Shown in pieces: positions 52,204-63,400 of a stretch of 64,000 nt of DNA. The notes under the pieces are model-generated. The model had not been told where the DNA came from, searched no databases, and saw only the letters and a list, made by a program, of their open reading frames with translations. Positions within the stretch are counted from its first letter, which is position 1, and each line of letters starts with the position of its first letter. The translations under genes and the position numbers were made by a program. Location: contig ML996689.1 of NCBI GenBank assembly GCA_010356995.1, forward strand, positions 2,836-66,835, given 5' to 3'. The DNA is from Trichodelitschia bisporula. Taxonomy: Eukaryota; Ascomycota; Dothideomycetes; Phaeotrichales; Phaeotrichaceae.

Positions 52204-55200
52204 ATGGCGGCTGAGAGCACCTTCATGGCTGTTCCCGCCACTGGGTCGCCCTCTGCTTCCAAACCTCCAAGTGTGACTGGGCCGCACCCGGCAGGTCATC
52301 CGAGTTTTCGAAGGTAGGAATGCGGTCCAAAAAATGGGCGTCGCAAAAGCATCTACAAAATGCTGACTGGTTGGAAAACGCGATAGGCAACGCGCGTCTA
52401 GAGCCTGCGAGGTGCGTCTGTTCCTGCCGAGGCACCGAGGTTTTTGGAAAGGAAAAGAGCTAACCTCACCACCAGACATGCCATGCGCGAAAGGTACACC
52501 CAACCAACTGTCAAGATCGCCAGACGTGCCATACTCACCCAACTGCAGGTACGATGCGACGCCGCCAGCCTCGGCGTGCCGTGCACCAATTGCACCGCCT
52601 TTGGCATCGAGTGCCGCATACCGGCACCCAAGCGGAAGAAGACGTCGCAGTCGAAGAAGGATGGCGAGAGGTTCGATCCAGCGCCACCAACACCGAACCG
52701 TCCAACTGACCCCCCAGCAGTGACAATGAAATCGCCCAGTCGCAGTCCCCTACAGCCACGGCCTCACCCGGCGACAGCTCGGCGCGCGACCGCACCGGCA
52801 TGTATAACTCGCTCGACGGCACGCCCTCGACAACTGTCTCCGAGGCTTACGCTGCAGTGCAGCAGGCTGGCGTCGGCACATACGCAACCTTTATGAGACC
52901 CAAGTTCGCGCGCGCGCCGATTAAGGAGGCCGGCCGCGTCGCCTATCTCGGCGAGTCCTCGAACCTGTCGCTGCTTGTGCACGACCGCTACGGCTCCAAC
53001 GATGTCGTCCACTACCCGCTGCCGGAAAGCATCCGCGGTGCCAAAGCGCGCGCCAATGAGCTCGACAACATGGAGATCGAGATCCTGCATCAGCGCGGCG
53101 CCTTCCTCCTACCGCCGCGCGCGCTTTGCGACGAGCTCGTCGAAGCCTACTTCCGCTGGGTTGCGCCTGTCGTGCCCATCATTAACCGCAGCCGCTTTAT
53201 GCGCCAGTACCGCGACCCTAAGAACCCACCGTCGCTTCTCCTATTGCAGGCCGTGCTACTCGCCGGGTCTCGCGTGTGCATCAACCCGCAGCTCATGGAC
53301 TCGAGCGGGTCAACTACGCCGGCAGCAATGACTTTCTACAAGCGCGCCAAGGCGCTCTACGACGCCAATTACGAGGACGACCGTGTGACGATCGTGCAGG
53401 CGCTCATTCTGATGGGCTGGTACTGGGAGGGGCCGGAAGGTAAGCTTCTTACCTTCTCTGGGCCCGCTAACCCGCAAGGCATAGACGTCACGAAGAACGT
53501 GTTTTACTGGACACGTGTGGCAACTGTCGTTGCGCAGGGCTCAGGCATGCATCGCAGGTCGGTTTCTCGGTTGTAGTCATCGCCGAAGGTGTCACTGACC
53601 CCCCTAGTGTCGAGGCGTCGCAACTCAGCCGCGCCGACAAACGGTTGTGGAAGCGCATCTGGTGGACCCTGTTCTCGCGCGACCGTTCCGTCGCCGTCGC
53701 CCTTGGCCGGCCCGTAGGCATCAACCCCGAGGATTCGGACGTCGAGATGATCACGGTGGAGGACTTTTTGGAAGACGAGCCGGACCGGCCAGCCGAGTTT
53801 CAGCCGGACCCGACGCACGTCCAGTTCTTCATCAACTACGTTAAGCTGTGCGAGATCATGGGCCTTGTGCTTTCGCAACAGTACTCGGTCGCGTCCAAGT
53901 TCAAACGTACCAACGCTATCGATCTTACGCATAGCGACATGGCCCTTGCCGACTGGCTGCAGCACTGCCCGAAGGAGGTGGCATACGACAAGAACGCCCA
54001 CAACTTCTGGGCCGCGCTGCTGCACTCCAACTACTAGTAGGTGATAATCCCCGTAGCAAGACGCTGCTGACCATCAGCACCACACTTTGCCTCCTGCACC
54101 GCGCGCACATGCCGCCCGCCGGGTCGCCCAAAGCCGGCCACTACCATGAAGAGGCAGCGTATCCATCGCGAAACATCGCGTATCAGGCTGCGGGCATGAT
54201 CACGTCCATCATCGAGAATCTACAGAGCCAAAACGAGCTACGCTACGCACCGGCGTTCATTGTATACAGTCTCTTCTCCGCGCTCATCATGCACGTCTAC
54301 CAGATGCGCTCATCCAACAAGAGCATCGTACAGGCGACGGAGCAACGCCTCGAGATCTGCATGGGCGCGCTCAAGGAGGTGTCCAAAGTTTGGCTTGTCG
54401 CGAAGATGGTCCACACACTATTCGAGTCGATTCTCGGCAATAAGCAGCTTGAGGAGCGCCTCCAAAAAGCGGCCGGCAAGCGTCATCGCAAACCGCACCG
54501 GCCAAGGGAAGACCAGAAGCGCAAGTTCGACGAAATGGAAATGGGCTTCGGGAACGGCCTGCCCGCGCCGCCGGAGTCGTATGAACGCTCGCGCCCGCAG
54601 ACGCCGTCACTCGCGCCAGCCGTGCCGCCGGGTCCGATAAATGCCCGGCCCGCTGATACCTTCATGGGTTCAGGTCCGCCGCCTACAGGCCGGAACACTG
54701 GCACATCGCGCGGGACCACGCGGCCGACGACGCCGTTCAACCCCAATTTCTCCTACCCCAACACGCCGCCGGAGCTATATCTCGTGACACGCAACTCGCC
54801 TAGCATCTCACACGACCTGTGGCAAAACTTCCAGCCCGACCAACTGTTCCCTGCCGAAACGGGCCTGTCGTTTTCGAGCGTGTCGCCGATCCAGCATCAC
54901 TCGCTCGTGGATCCTGCGATCGCGGCTAATCAACAGCAGCATCCGCAGACGCCGCACATTGAGGGACAGCCCAACGGCATGATTCCTGGACAGGAGGCTG
55001 GATGGAATGGCATGGAGGGGGTGAACACGCAGCAAAATGAGGAGACGTGGAGCAACAGCAGTAAGGGTCAGGGGCCGATTGTACCGACGGCGCTGAATGT
55101 CGAGGACTGGTACGTTTTTTATATCGCTTGACTTTGGACGAGCTAACGGGCCAGGTTCCACTTTTTCGGCATCCACGGCGAAACTAACGGCCTGAACAGT

Positions 55201-55206
55201 TTTTAG
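52204..55206 (+). CDS. farA: Zn2Cys6 regulator, FarA/CTF1-alpha-like
   Basis: Nine exons give 860 residues: 52204-52313, 52387-52411, 52476-52493 (18 nt), 52549-52670, 52718-53439, 53485-53557, 53608-54036, 54078-55109, 55155-55206. The zinc cluster is assembled from exons 2-4: RASRACE / TCHARK / VRCDAASLGVPCTNC, then FGIECRIPAPKRKK, which I recognise as the FarA/cutinase transcription factor 1 alpha signature with a basic tail. The fungal_trans domain follows (LVEAYFRWVAPVVPIINRSR, then KNVFYWTRVATVVAQGSGMH, ADKRLWKRIWWTLFSRDR). The C-terminus is Pro/Gln-rich and ends EDWFHFFGIHG. FarA activates fatty-acid catabolism genes in Aspergillus, and CTF1-alpha regulates cutinases and lipases in Fusarium. 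Orthology is inferred from the cluster and C-terminal pattern. Intact. Confidence 0.85.
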
Positions 55207-57527
55207 CATGACTTTGGGGATCACTGACGCCTAAAAGTTGATCGGATGATTTGAGGCGACGGAACCGTCGGCAGGCGTTGTGATTGGCGTTTCGAGCTTT
55301 GGGGTCTTTGGTTTCATGCCGGCGGGCAGGCTTGTTTTTCTTTCCGGCGGTAATTGTCGCTCTAAGCAATGGGAGGGTGGGTACTCGTATTTGTACTTGA
55401 AGCTTCGCGTCGCTTGAAGCGGGGAGTTGGGGGGTGGTGATTTATGGACGTGCAAGTATGGGTGTGTATAAAGCTAATGGCTGTGGGAGCGACGGCCATT
55501 GCTGCCGGCATTGAAGGTGGTATGGTGGAGATGCTCAATATATGCGTGTACAACGACGACGCTTATCGTTGGGCTTTCCCTGGAATGAGCATTATCCGTG
55601 CCACTGCTGTGCGGAAGCAATAGGCGATTAGCGATCGGACGAATCAGCATATTTTCCCCGCGAAGACGGACGGCTAGTGAGATTCGATTCCGTCCTTCTA
55701 CCTGCCGGGTGCTCATGGTGTAGACATGAAAAAGGGGCATTGCTGGTCGGGGGGAACAGGGCGTACATGATGTAATGTGCACCTGATAGAGGAAGGAGCG
55801 TAGGAGGATGCTTGACATCATCAGTTTCAAGTCTCGGGCGTCTCTTGACTCTCTTATTCTCTTATTCTCTTGACCTTTTATCAACTCTTCACTTCACACC
55901 GTAGCCATTTCACGTGTCAAGCCTATGCTTCTATGCTCGTGGCACCGGAACCCCGTTTCTCCGCGTCCCCTTTGGTGCCCCCTATCTATCGGCCCGTCCC
56001 ATCTCACGTCCCCATTTTCCCGTGAGCATAAATAGCAACCCCGATGTGATAACGGCTCCCGGGTCCATCCTTTTCGCGCATCGCTCGCGTGGTGCACCGC
56101 TAGGCGCCGAGACGGAGCTCTTGTTTCAGCGGCGGTTAACGTTGCGCCGCCAGGCATGCCAGGTACGGTGTACATAGTACCGGGCGCTGGAGGGACGGGC
56201 GGTATGTACACCACCACCTATGCTTCCTGGCGCGGATACGCGAAAGAGAACGCGGCCAGAGCCGGCACGCGCTGTAGTGTCAAATCATACTGTACAGGAG
56301 CGAAATGAGATCGATGCCCGCACCGGCGATCCACATCTGTGCTTTCACGATGACGCGGTGCTGGCGGGATGATATCCGCTTTGGGATCGAGGGCCTGCTC
56401 GGGAGGTATATAGGCCTTTTGATGGCCGCTCGGTCTTTTTCGACTTGCTGGTGCGAGGGGTTGCGCGGGGGAGGGCTAGAACTTTGGGCGTCTGTGCGGT
56501 GTTGACAGCTTGATGACAATTTGACACTGACACTGACACTGACGGGTTGGAGGGTGGGGAGTTCATATGTGGACTTCGTGCCGCCGCCTATCTGTACATC
56601 CTAATCTCCTCTGAGTGCACTGCTGATGGAATCTAGACAGTTGGCCTTCACAGCCATGCGCCTCATAGCCGAATTCTTTTCTTTTGGACTTCACGCCGCG
56701 CCTCCCCCTGCTGCAACATATATCACTTTCCATCTACCTGGGTTGCGCGGGTCGAATTGCTCCCTCCCCCCGTCAGTCTCCCCGCTCTCTATCTTGCCCT
56801 ACCACGCGCAATCCCCTTCCGAAGCCAATCACAAATTCAACCAAGCGAAATTCCACGCGGCTGTATACCACACCTCCGCACGCACGCCGTACGTCGGCGC
56901 AGTGTACAGTACCCGCCCTCCTTCCGTGGGGCTCGTTCTCGGAATCCCCGCTGCTCCAGGTACGCGCCAGGGCAGGCGGGCCAGGCCAGGAACGCGAGGC
57001 CAGGAACGCATGTCACAGTTAGACCACTCGTGCGAGTGATCCCCGCCGTGATTTGCGCTCCTCTAGGCTCTGATCACGCCGCGTGCTCGGTTCGCGGGGC
57101 GCGATCGACCCCGCGATGTCATCTGTAGAAGAAGATACCATCTTCCACAGCTTCTCGCACACCTTTCGATCCTCGGCCGACGTGCTCGCTGTGGGCTCGG
57201 CGGTTGTTTCCCGACGCCTCAATGCCGGGCTGCGTGATGCCGGCTGGCCTATCGCGGAGCGGAACGCGATAGGACGATAGAGGCAATATCAGTGACTTGG
57301 CCGCGGCGCGGCAGCCCTAGAATGGGCGCGGGACGACTATTCTAAATATATTGCGCGCGGTCGTCAGCGTTGCGGTGTGCTGGGTGGGATATAAGTCTCG
57401 AGCAGAGGACGAGGGCGGATGTTGGTCTGCATCGGTCCAGTCGTTACCGCCCATTCCCTACCGCCCGCCTCACTGCCGTTCATTTCACCGACCTCAGTCA
57501 CTACCAGAAGCATATCAGGCGCCGACA
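55207..57527. other. 2.3-kb intergenic region
   Basis: No gene supported. It includes a short TGACAC hexanucleotide repeat (about 3.5 copies at 56521-56543), several TATA-like sites without a following gene (for example near 56406), and the promoter of the HsbA-like gene. Confidence 0.45.
57388..57395 (+). promoter_or_regulatory. TATA-like element of the HsbA-like gene
   Basis: GATATAAG lies 140 bp before the ATG at 57528; the region after it is C-rich, fitting a core promoter and leader. Confidence 0.45.
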
Positions 57528-58091
57528 ATGCAGATCCACTTCCTCCTCCTCTTCACGCTCGCGGCATCCATTCTCGCCGCCCCGCTCGCCGCGCCGCAGT
57601 GGGGCGCCCAACAAACCGTCGCCGTCGAAGACGCTATCCGCCGCGCGGGCAACGCGCTCGCCAGCCTCGACACCTTTTTCCGGCAAACGAGGCCGTCCGC
57701 CAGCGAAGCCGGCGCCTTCGTCAACCAAGCGCTCAACCTGCAGGCGCGGGTAGTGGACGAGCTACGCGCGGGAACGCGCGAGGTCAAGCTCGGGGGCGCG
57801 ATTAACGCGGCCGAGGCGGCGAAGCTGGCAGACTGGGTGGATGCGCTGAGCAACCTGTACGAGAGCGCGATGCGCGGGTGGACGAATGCAAAGGCGTCGG
57901 TGCGGTCGAGTGGGCGGAAGAATATGGTCCTGACTAGTTTGCTGGATTTGCAGGATGCGACGAATAACCTCAATGATGCCGTTACGGCGAAGTTGCCTAG
58001 CGGGTTGATTACGGCGACGGTGGGGAGGAGGAGCAAGCAGCGGCAGGCGGGGGCAGTGGATGAGGCGATTAAGCAGATGAAGACGGCTTAG
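57528..58091 (+). CDS. HsbA-like secreted cell-surface protein
   Basis: Single exon, 187 residues from MQIHFLLLFTLAASILAAPL, a clear signal peptide. The mature protein is a four-helix-like chain (VEDAIRRAGNALASLDTFFR, then EAGAFVNQALNLQARVVDEL, AAEAAKLADWVDALSNLYES, then a final helix) with no cysteine. This pattern fits the hydrophobic surface-binding protein A / cell-wall galactomannoprotein family (PF12296). HsbA of Aspergillus oryzae adsorbs to hydrophobic polyester and recruits cutinase; members in pathogens are wall antigens. The role here is inferred from family. It is the next gene after the FarA-like regulator, which may be relevant. Confidence 0.7.
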   Translation: MQIHFLLLFTLAASILAAPLAAPQWGAQQTVAVEDAIRRAGNALASLDTFFRQTRPSASEAGAFVNQALNLQARVVDELRAGTREVKLGGAINAAEAAKLADWVDALSNLYESAMRGWTNAKASVRSSGRKNMVLTSLLDLQDATNNLNDAVTAKLPSGLITATVGRRSKQRQAGAVDEAIKQMKTA

Positions 58092-58972
58092 GGGTGGGGT
58101 TGTTAGTTGTGATGGCGTTGTGATGGCGTTGTGATGGGAGATTGGATGCATGATTCGAGATTTTAATACTGTTGCTTCCGTTCTGTCCTTGGTGCATGAT
58201 GTGCATTGGGAATGTCAGCCTTGTCGTGATCAGCCCGGCGGTCCGTGTTCTCGTACATCGCTGGATGTACGCCGGGATATGCTATGACCTCTTTTCGATC
58301 TCCCTCTGGAAGACTAACAGAGATGGGATATCTCCACTGGTACTTGCTGTGAGCGCGAGAACATGTCATACATGACAGGCCACCGATCTCGGCCAAATTC
58401 CACTCAGAGACTCGCCACCAAGCTGTTGGCAGAAGTCGCGGACTGCGTAACTGCCCATCCACGGATGGCGACATCATCTGGAATGGTAGTGACGACCGTG
58501 TGCTCCTCCTCCAAACGGCGATGAATCCTAGCTCTGCCTCAAAGGGGAAGAGCGCTGACCCAAAGTGGCGGTAGCCTTGCCACAAGAAGGAGGTACGATG
58601 AGCGCTCCTCCCTCAACTACACCGCGCGACATCGGAAGGGCCCACGGCACAATGGGTATAAATTCCTGTCCGTTCCAACCTCAGCTCTTTTCATCTCATC
58701 CACCTCTTCATCACCACCAGCCTTCCAATTACCCAGTCTCATCATTCAACCTGTTCAATCTCATCTTTCAAGCCCTTCAATACCATCATTCAATGCCTTC
58801 AACACATCATTCGATTCCTTTACTCCTTATGGGAGCAAGGCTTTTCACGTATCGTCCATTGCGCGTGTAAGAGCTTTGCTCCTATGAGATCTCGTCATTC
58901 AGTCCCTTCAATTCCATTGTTCAATCCCTTCAGATCGTCATCCCGCAACATCAACCCAGCTTCTAACTCATC
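58092..58972. other. Intergenic region with TATA-like site and repetitive leader
   Basis: GTATAAA at 58656-58662 is followed by a long C/T-rich stretch with repeated CCTTCAAT / CATTCAAT motifs (58670-58960). It looks like the promoter of a once-functional gene now reduced to the remnants at 58973-60000. Confidence 0.45.
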
Positions 58973-60000
58973 ATGTCCTCGCCAGAACCGACACGTCGCC
59001 CAGAGGGCCTCCTACTGCGCAAAGATCGCCAGTTCACAATGCCCGTAAGTCTGTCAAGTTATAAAGTAGTTTTTCGTACTCATATCAACGCACCAGGATC
59101 CACCATCCGATCCTCTGCCGATTCCATTAATGAGAGTCAGTATGACGTAGGAGGAATACGCCAGGCTCCAGAGGCTCCTTCTATCTCCACAGCATCCTTC
59201 TGCTTAACAGCACTCTCTGCTTCACAGCTCGCGAGGACCAAACTCCCCAGCAGATACACCGCTTCATTGATCTCTCGGGTGCCTCGATGGAGTCCCAAGG
59301 CTCAAATTTCTCCACGGAAGACCCCAGAGCCTCTCGGCCGGGGATTAAAGTGAAATCAAGCGGCGGTACGAGTTGATGATGGCTTTATTTCGATGGTCCT
59401 TTCGAGCTACATAAGGGAGAACTGCCGGTACGAGTTGAACCGTAGTCTTGATCCGATTCGCTATGAGGTCATGTGCTTACGGTCGTTTACGAGGCAGCCA
59501 CAGGTCATACTCGTCTATGACAACTTTGACATGATGGATACCGTTCGGGATCAGAATGTGGGGTCGAGCGGTGACTCCATGTTCAAGGCCCGCCGTCCAA
59601 GAACACCCGCGCCGAGCTTCCCACTCTCCCTACGAGCCCTCTGAGTTTGAGGCCGAAACCTATTTTTACGGCTTCCCCAGCCAGTCGTCCCGTCTCGTTG
59701 CTCGGGCCAGCTTCAACGTCTGGATGAGGCCGAAGGGTCCCGAGGCGTACCTGAACTCGGTTCTATGATGGCATGGCAATGCAGAAAGAATTTAAGTCCG
59801 TGTAGAAGGAGCACTTCTGCGAGATCGAGCAGTTCTCTCGCAGCCAGAAGCGTCAGAGGGCTGGAGTAGAGCCGGAGTATATTGAGCCATTCCAGATCTT
59901 TGGGGCGCGGCCCGGAATAGCGGTCGCCAGCCTGTCCCGTCTAAGCGCGTCAAGGAGAAATATGAAAGGTGTGGTAGTCCAGACAGTAAGAGTATGCCTG
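58973..60000 (+). pseudogene. Decayed coding remnants, one piece DUF6589-like
   Basis: A short frame starts at 58973 (MSSPEPTRRPEGLLLRKDR) with a good GTAAGT donor at 59045, but downstream frames are interrupted. At 59393-59560 the translation ENCRYELNRSLDPIRYEVM and ILVYDNFDMMDTVRDQNVG resembles the fungal DUF6589 family, whose hallmark is a YDNF...D-VRDQ-like motif (from memory, not searched). At 59645-59760 another piece, FYGFPSQSSRLVARASFNVW, looks like a different fungal hypothetical protein. The stretch appears to be a graveyard of at least two genes with several breaks. No terminal repeats or transposase were recognised. Confidence 0.4.
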
Positions 60001-60436
60001 TACAGGGTAGCACGTGATTATGATCACATGATTAGTGGCATGGGTTTGCCAAGAGGTGGATGGAGGAAGGAGCCATGGAGGAGCTATGAGTATATGATGG
60101 CAAAGTTTTCCTTTCCCTCTCTTCTCTCCCCATCCATCTACAAGAATACCGTACAGAATCCAAAATTTGTTCTGTTCACGTTTCGTGTTGTCATTTGTTG
60201 CTTTGATTGACTACGTCACTCTGAGAGTCGCCCTCTCACCACCAGATGTTGAGATGAAGGTTTCTATATTGCTCAGCAGTAACCATGACATGCCTACCGC
60301 ATCGCTCCTTGCTTTTCCTGCAGAACGTGCAAATGTCCTGATAGCTTTTGCGCCAAACGCTCCAAATGCCAAATTAACATAAGCCGTTCAAGAGGACAGA
60401 GCTTCAATCGTCCTCAAATGCCTAAACCCTAGCATC
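60001..60436. other. Intergenic region
   Basis: 0.4 kb between the remnants and the 3' end of rad4. AT-richer than its surroundings. No gene seen. Confidence 0.45.
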
Positions 60437-63400
60437 TTACTTCTTCCCCCAATACCGGCTCACCACCTCACTACCACTGCCCTCCGCGTCCTCCGCGTCC
60501 GCTGCCAGCCGCTTACCCCTCTTCCCAGTGGACCTCCGCGTCGCGCGCCTCTTCGGCGGCTCCGGAGCCACATCCTCCACCACCACCTCTTCCTCCTCCT
60601 CGCTGTCTGGAACGGCCTTCGCCTTCGGAATGGGCCTCGCCTTCGGAACAGCCCTCGCCTTCGCAACAGGCTTCGCCTTCGGAACGGGCTTAGCCTTCGG
60701 AACAATAACCACCACGCCCCTTGCCCGACGCGTCGTCCGCTTAAACGGCTCGGGTTCGGGCTCGGGAGCTAGATCCTCGGTCTCGCCTTCTGAGTCCGGC
60801 ACGGGCCCCGGGGCTCGCTTCGCCACTTCCGGCGAGTCCTCTAGCTCCATTTCGTCCTCGGAGTCGGGCACGGGCGCCCGCGTTGGCACCACTGGTTCGG
60901 CCTCTTCCACCTCCTCTTTGGAGTCGCGAACGGGATCGCGCGTCATGCGTCTGCTGCGCCGCTGGGGTGACGAGGCGGGAGGGTGCACGTCAGACATGAT
61001 GTCTTCTCCGTCGTCCATGACGTCGTCCTCGTCTTCCGTATCTGGCACTGCGGCCTTGCGCATTGCGGCTACGGCTGCGGCGCCGGCGGAGCGGCGGGAA
61101 CGACGGACAGGTGGGGAGGGGACTGAGGCTGGGACGTCGCCGGCCATTAGCAGATCTTCGTCTTCGTCTTCGCTGTCGCGGATGGCGACTTTACGGGACT
61201 TTTTGGTTGTCGATTTGCGCTGCTTGCGGGCGGCGGGGACTGCGGCTGGAATGTCGGGCATCGAGAGATCTTCGTCTTCGTCTTCGCTGTCGGGAATGGC
61301 GGCTTTGCGAGGCTTCTTGCCCGTTGATTTGCGTGGTTTGCGGGAGGCGGGTACGTCGGGGGTTTCGGCGGGGCTGCTGAGTTCGGAGTCGCCCTTCGTC
61401 ACTTCATCGTCCGGCGTCTGCTGTATATGAAGCGACTGCAGCGATTGCAGAGACGTGGGTGTGAAGGGATACTTCGACTTGACCTTCTCTCCGCCGTCCT
61501 TGTCCTCGTGCTGGTGATCGATCTCCAGCTCATGATGGTGTTCCTCGCCCTCGCCGGCGGGCAAGAAACCCCCAGCCTCATGCTCATCTCCAGCTGTGAA
61601 GAAACCGCCACCCTCCTGCTCCTCTCCAGGCGCAAAGAAACCCCCCTCTTCCCTAGGTCCAAGGCCCCCGTCCTCAACCTGACCTTCAACCACAGGCCTC
61701 GCGCCCCCCAGCCCCTTCTTAACAAACGGATTCATCGCCTCCGGCAAATTCCCATCCTGATCGCCATACTCCTTCCTCACCCGATCCATAACCCTCAAGC
61801 CAAGACAAAACTTCCTCCACAGCCCCAGCAGCATCTGCTCCCTCTTCTTATCCTCCCTCTCCTGCTTCCTCCTCTCCTCCTCCTCCCACGCCTCAATAAG
61901 CGCATCCTCATGCTCCGCCGCAACCACCACCCCCGTAAGCACCGGCACCGCCCTCCTCCCCCCAAACTCAAACCCCGTACACGCCTCCGCATAATCAATC
62001 CCCATCCTCCTACATAACTTCCCAGTGCCTCTCAGCGGAACATGCACCGCCCCCTCCGGCACCATACTCGGAACATAAACATCAATATTCCCATACGCAT
62101 TCTTCGGAATCCGTCCCCCTACTATCGGCGGCGGGATAATCCACTCCGTCTGCCCGAGCCCATAAAGTCCCTGCAAACTCTTCTCCCCACTCGCGCGCTC
62201 CGCCTCCGCCAGCTCGCGCCGCCGCGCCGTCGTGACTGCCCTGTACGGGACCCATTTGAGCGGCTGCTCGGCCTCGCGAATCGCCCGGCCCTCTTTGTGC
62301 CATGTCTCGACGCTCTTGCAGGGCACAACGTCTTTGCGCAGGTACACCGGCTCGCGGACTTCGGGGACTTTCTTGCCGTCTTTTGTGCTGGCCTTCTTGA
62401 CGACGAAGTCGCGCACGGGCTTCACACCTCGTTGTAAAGCTTCTTCCCGCCGCAGGTGTCGCTCCAACACGTACTTCCCACTCGCCTTAAACGCAGTGAG
62501 GGATTCCGGCTCATCCGTCACGTTCTTCGGTGCGCGCACGGGCGCCACGCGCTGCAGGTCCGTGGCGTCTTCGATATCATCCGCGAGAGTGCGTTTCTGC
62601 GGATGTCGTGTGTACCCCCCCATCACGCGCTTGAACCAGTCCAGCTGCTCGAAGCGAATGGCGCGGCCTAGTTTATTGAAGATCGGGATCTTGATGGGCG
62701 GCAGGCGCATGCCCCGTGTCTTGCCGGGCCACACGTGCTTCTTGAGATAGCGCACTGTGACGTCTTTCGCGGTGCCGTCGGGCGAGTAGGCTACGACGTA
62801 GGCGATGACTTGCTTTGCCTTTTCGGCGGGGCCGCCGCGGGGCTCGAAGAGGGCGAGGTGTTCGGGGTTGGTGGCGACGGTGGGCGCGAGGAGGGTTGAG
62901 ACGGGGTAGTATATGTTTGATACTGGGGAGAGGACTTCGGTCCAGTAGGTTGGGAACTTGAGATCGCGGTCGTAGGACACGGATGCTTGTTTCCGCGGCG
63001 TGACGTGCACGGAGACGGCGGAGTCGGAGTCGGCGTCGGAATCGGCGTCGGCTTCGGAACCTGAGTCCGGTGCCGTGCTGAGGTCGCTGCTTTCGTCGCC
63101 GAGACTCATCGGTGCGGACAGAGTCCCACGCTCGGAACGCCGGGTCGGTCTTACAGGCCGGCTGGAAGAGCCAGCTGATGTTTTAGGAGCCGCACGCTTC
63201 GCGCGCTTCTTCGGCGGTGCCTCGCTCTCCTCATGAACCTCTACTGGCTTGACGGGCGGCTTGCGCGGGCCGGCCTCCTCAGTCTTTGTCCACCCAAACC
63301 CCACAGGCTGCAAACTCGCCACAAGCCTTGCCTCAATACCCAGGCCTCTTAGCAGCGCCGTAAATAACTGAGCACTCACATCACGACTCCCCTCGCACCG

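Noticed and set aside
60528-61430. 300-codon plus-strand Ser-rich frame
   Set aside because: Antisense shadow of the low-complexity Rad4 tail; composition follows from the repeated acidic codons on the other strand.
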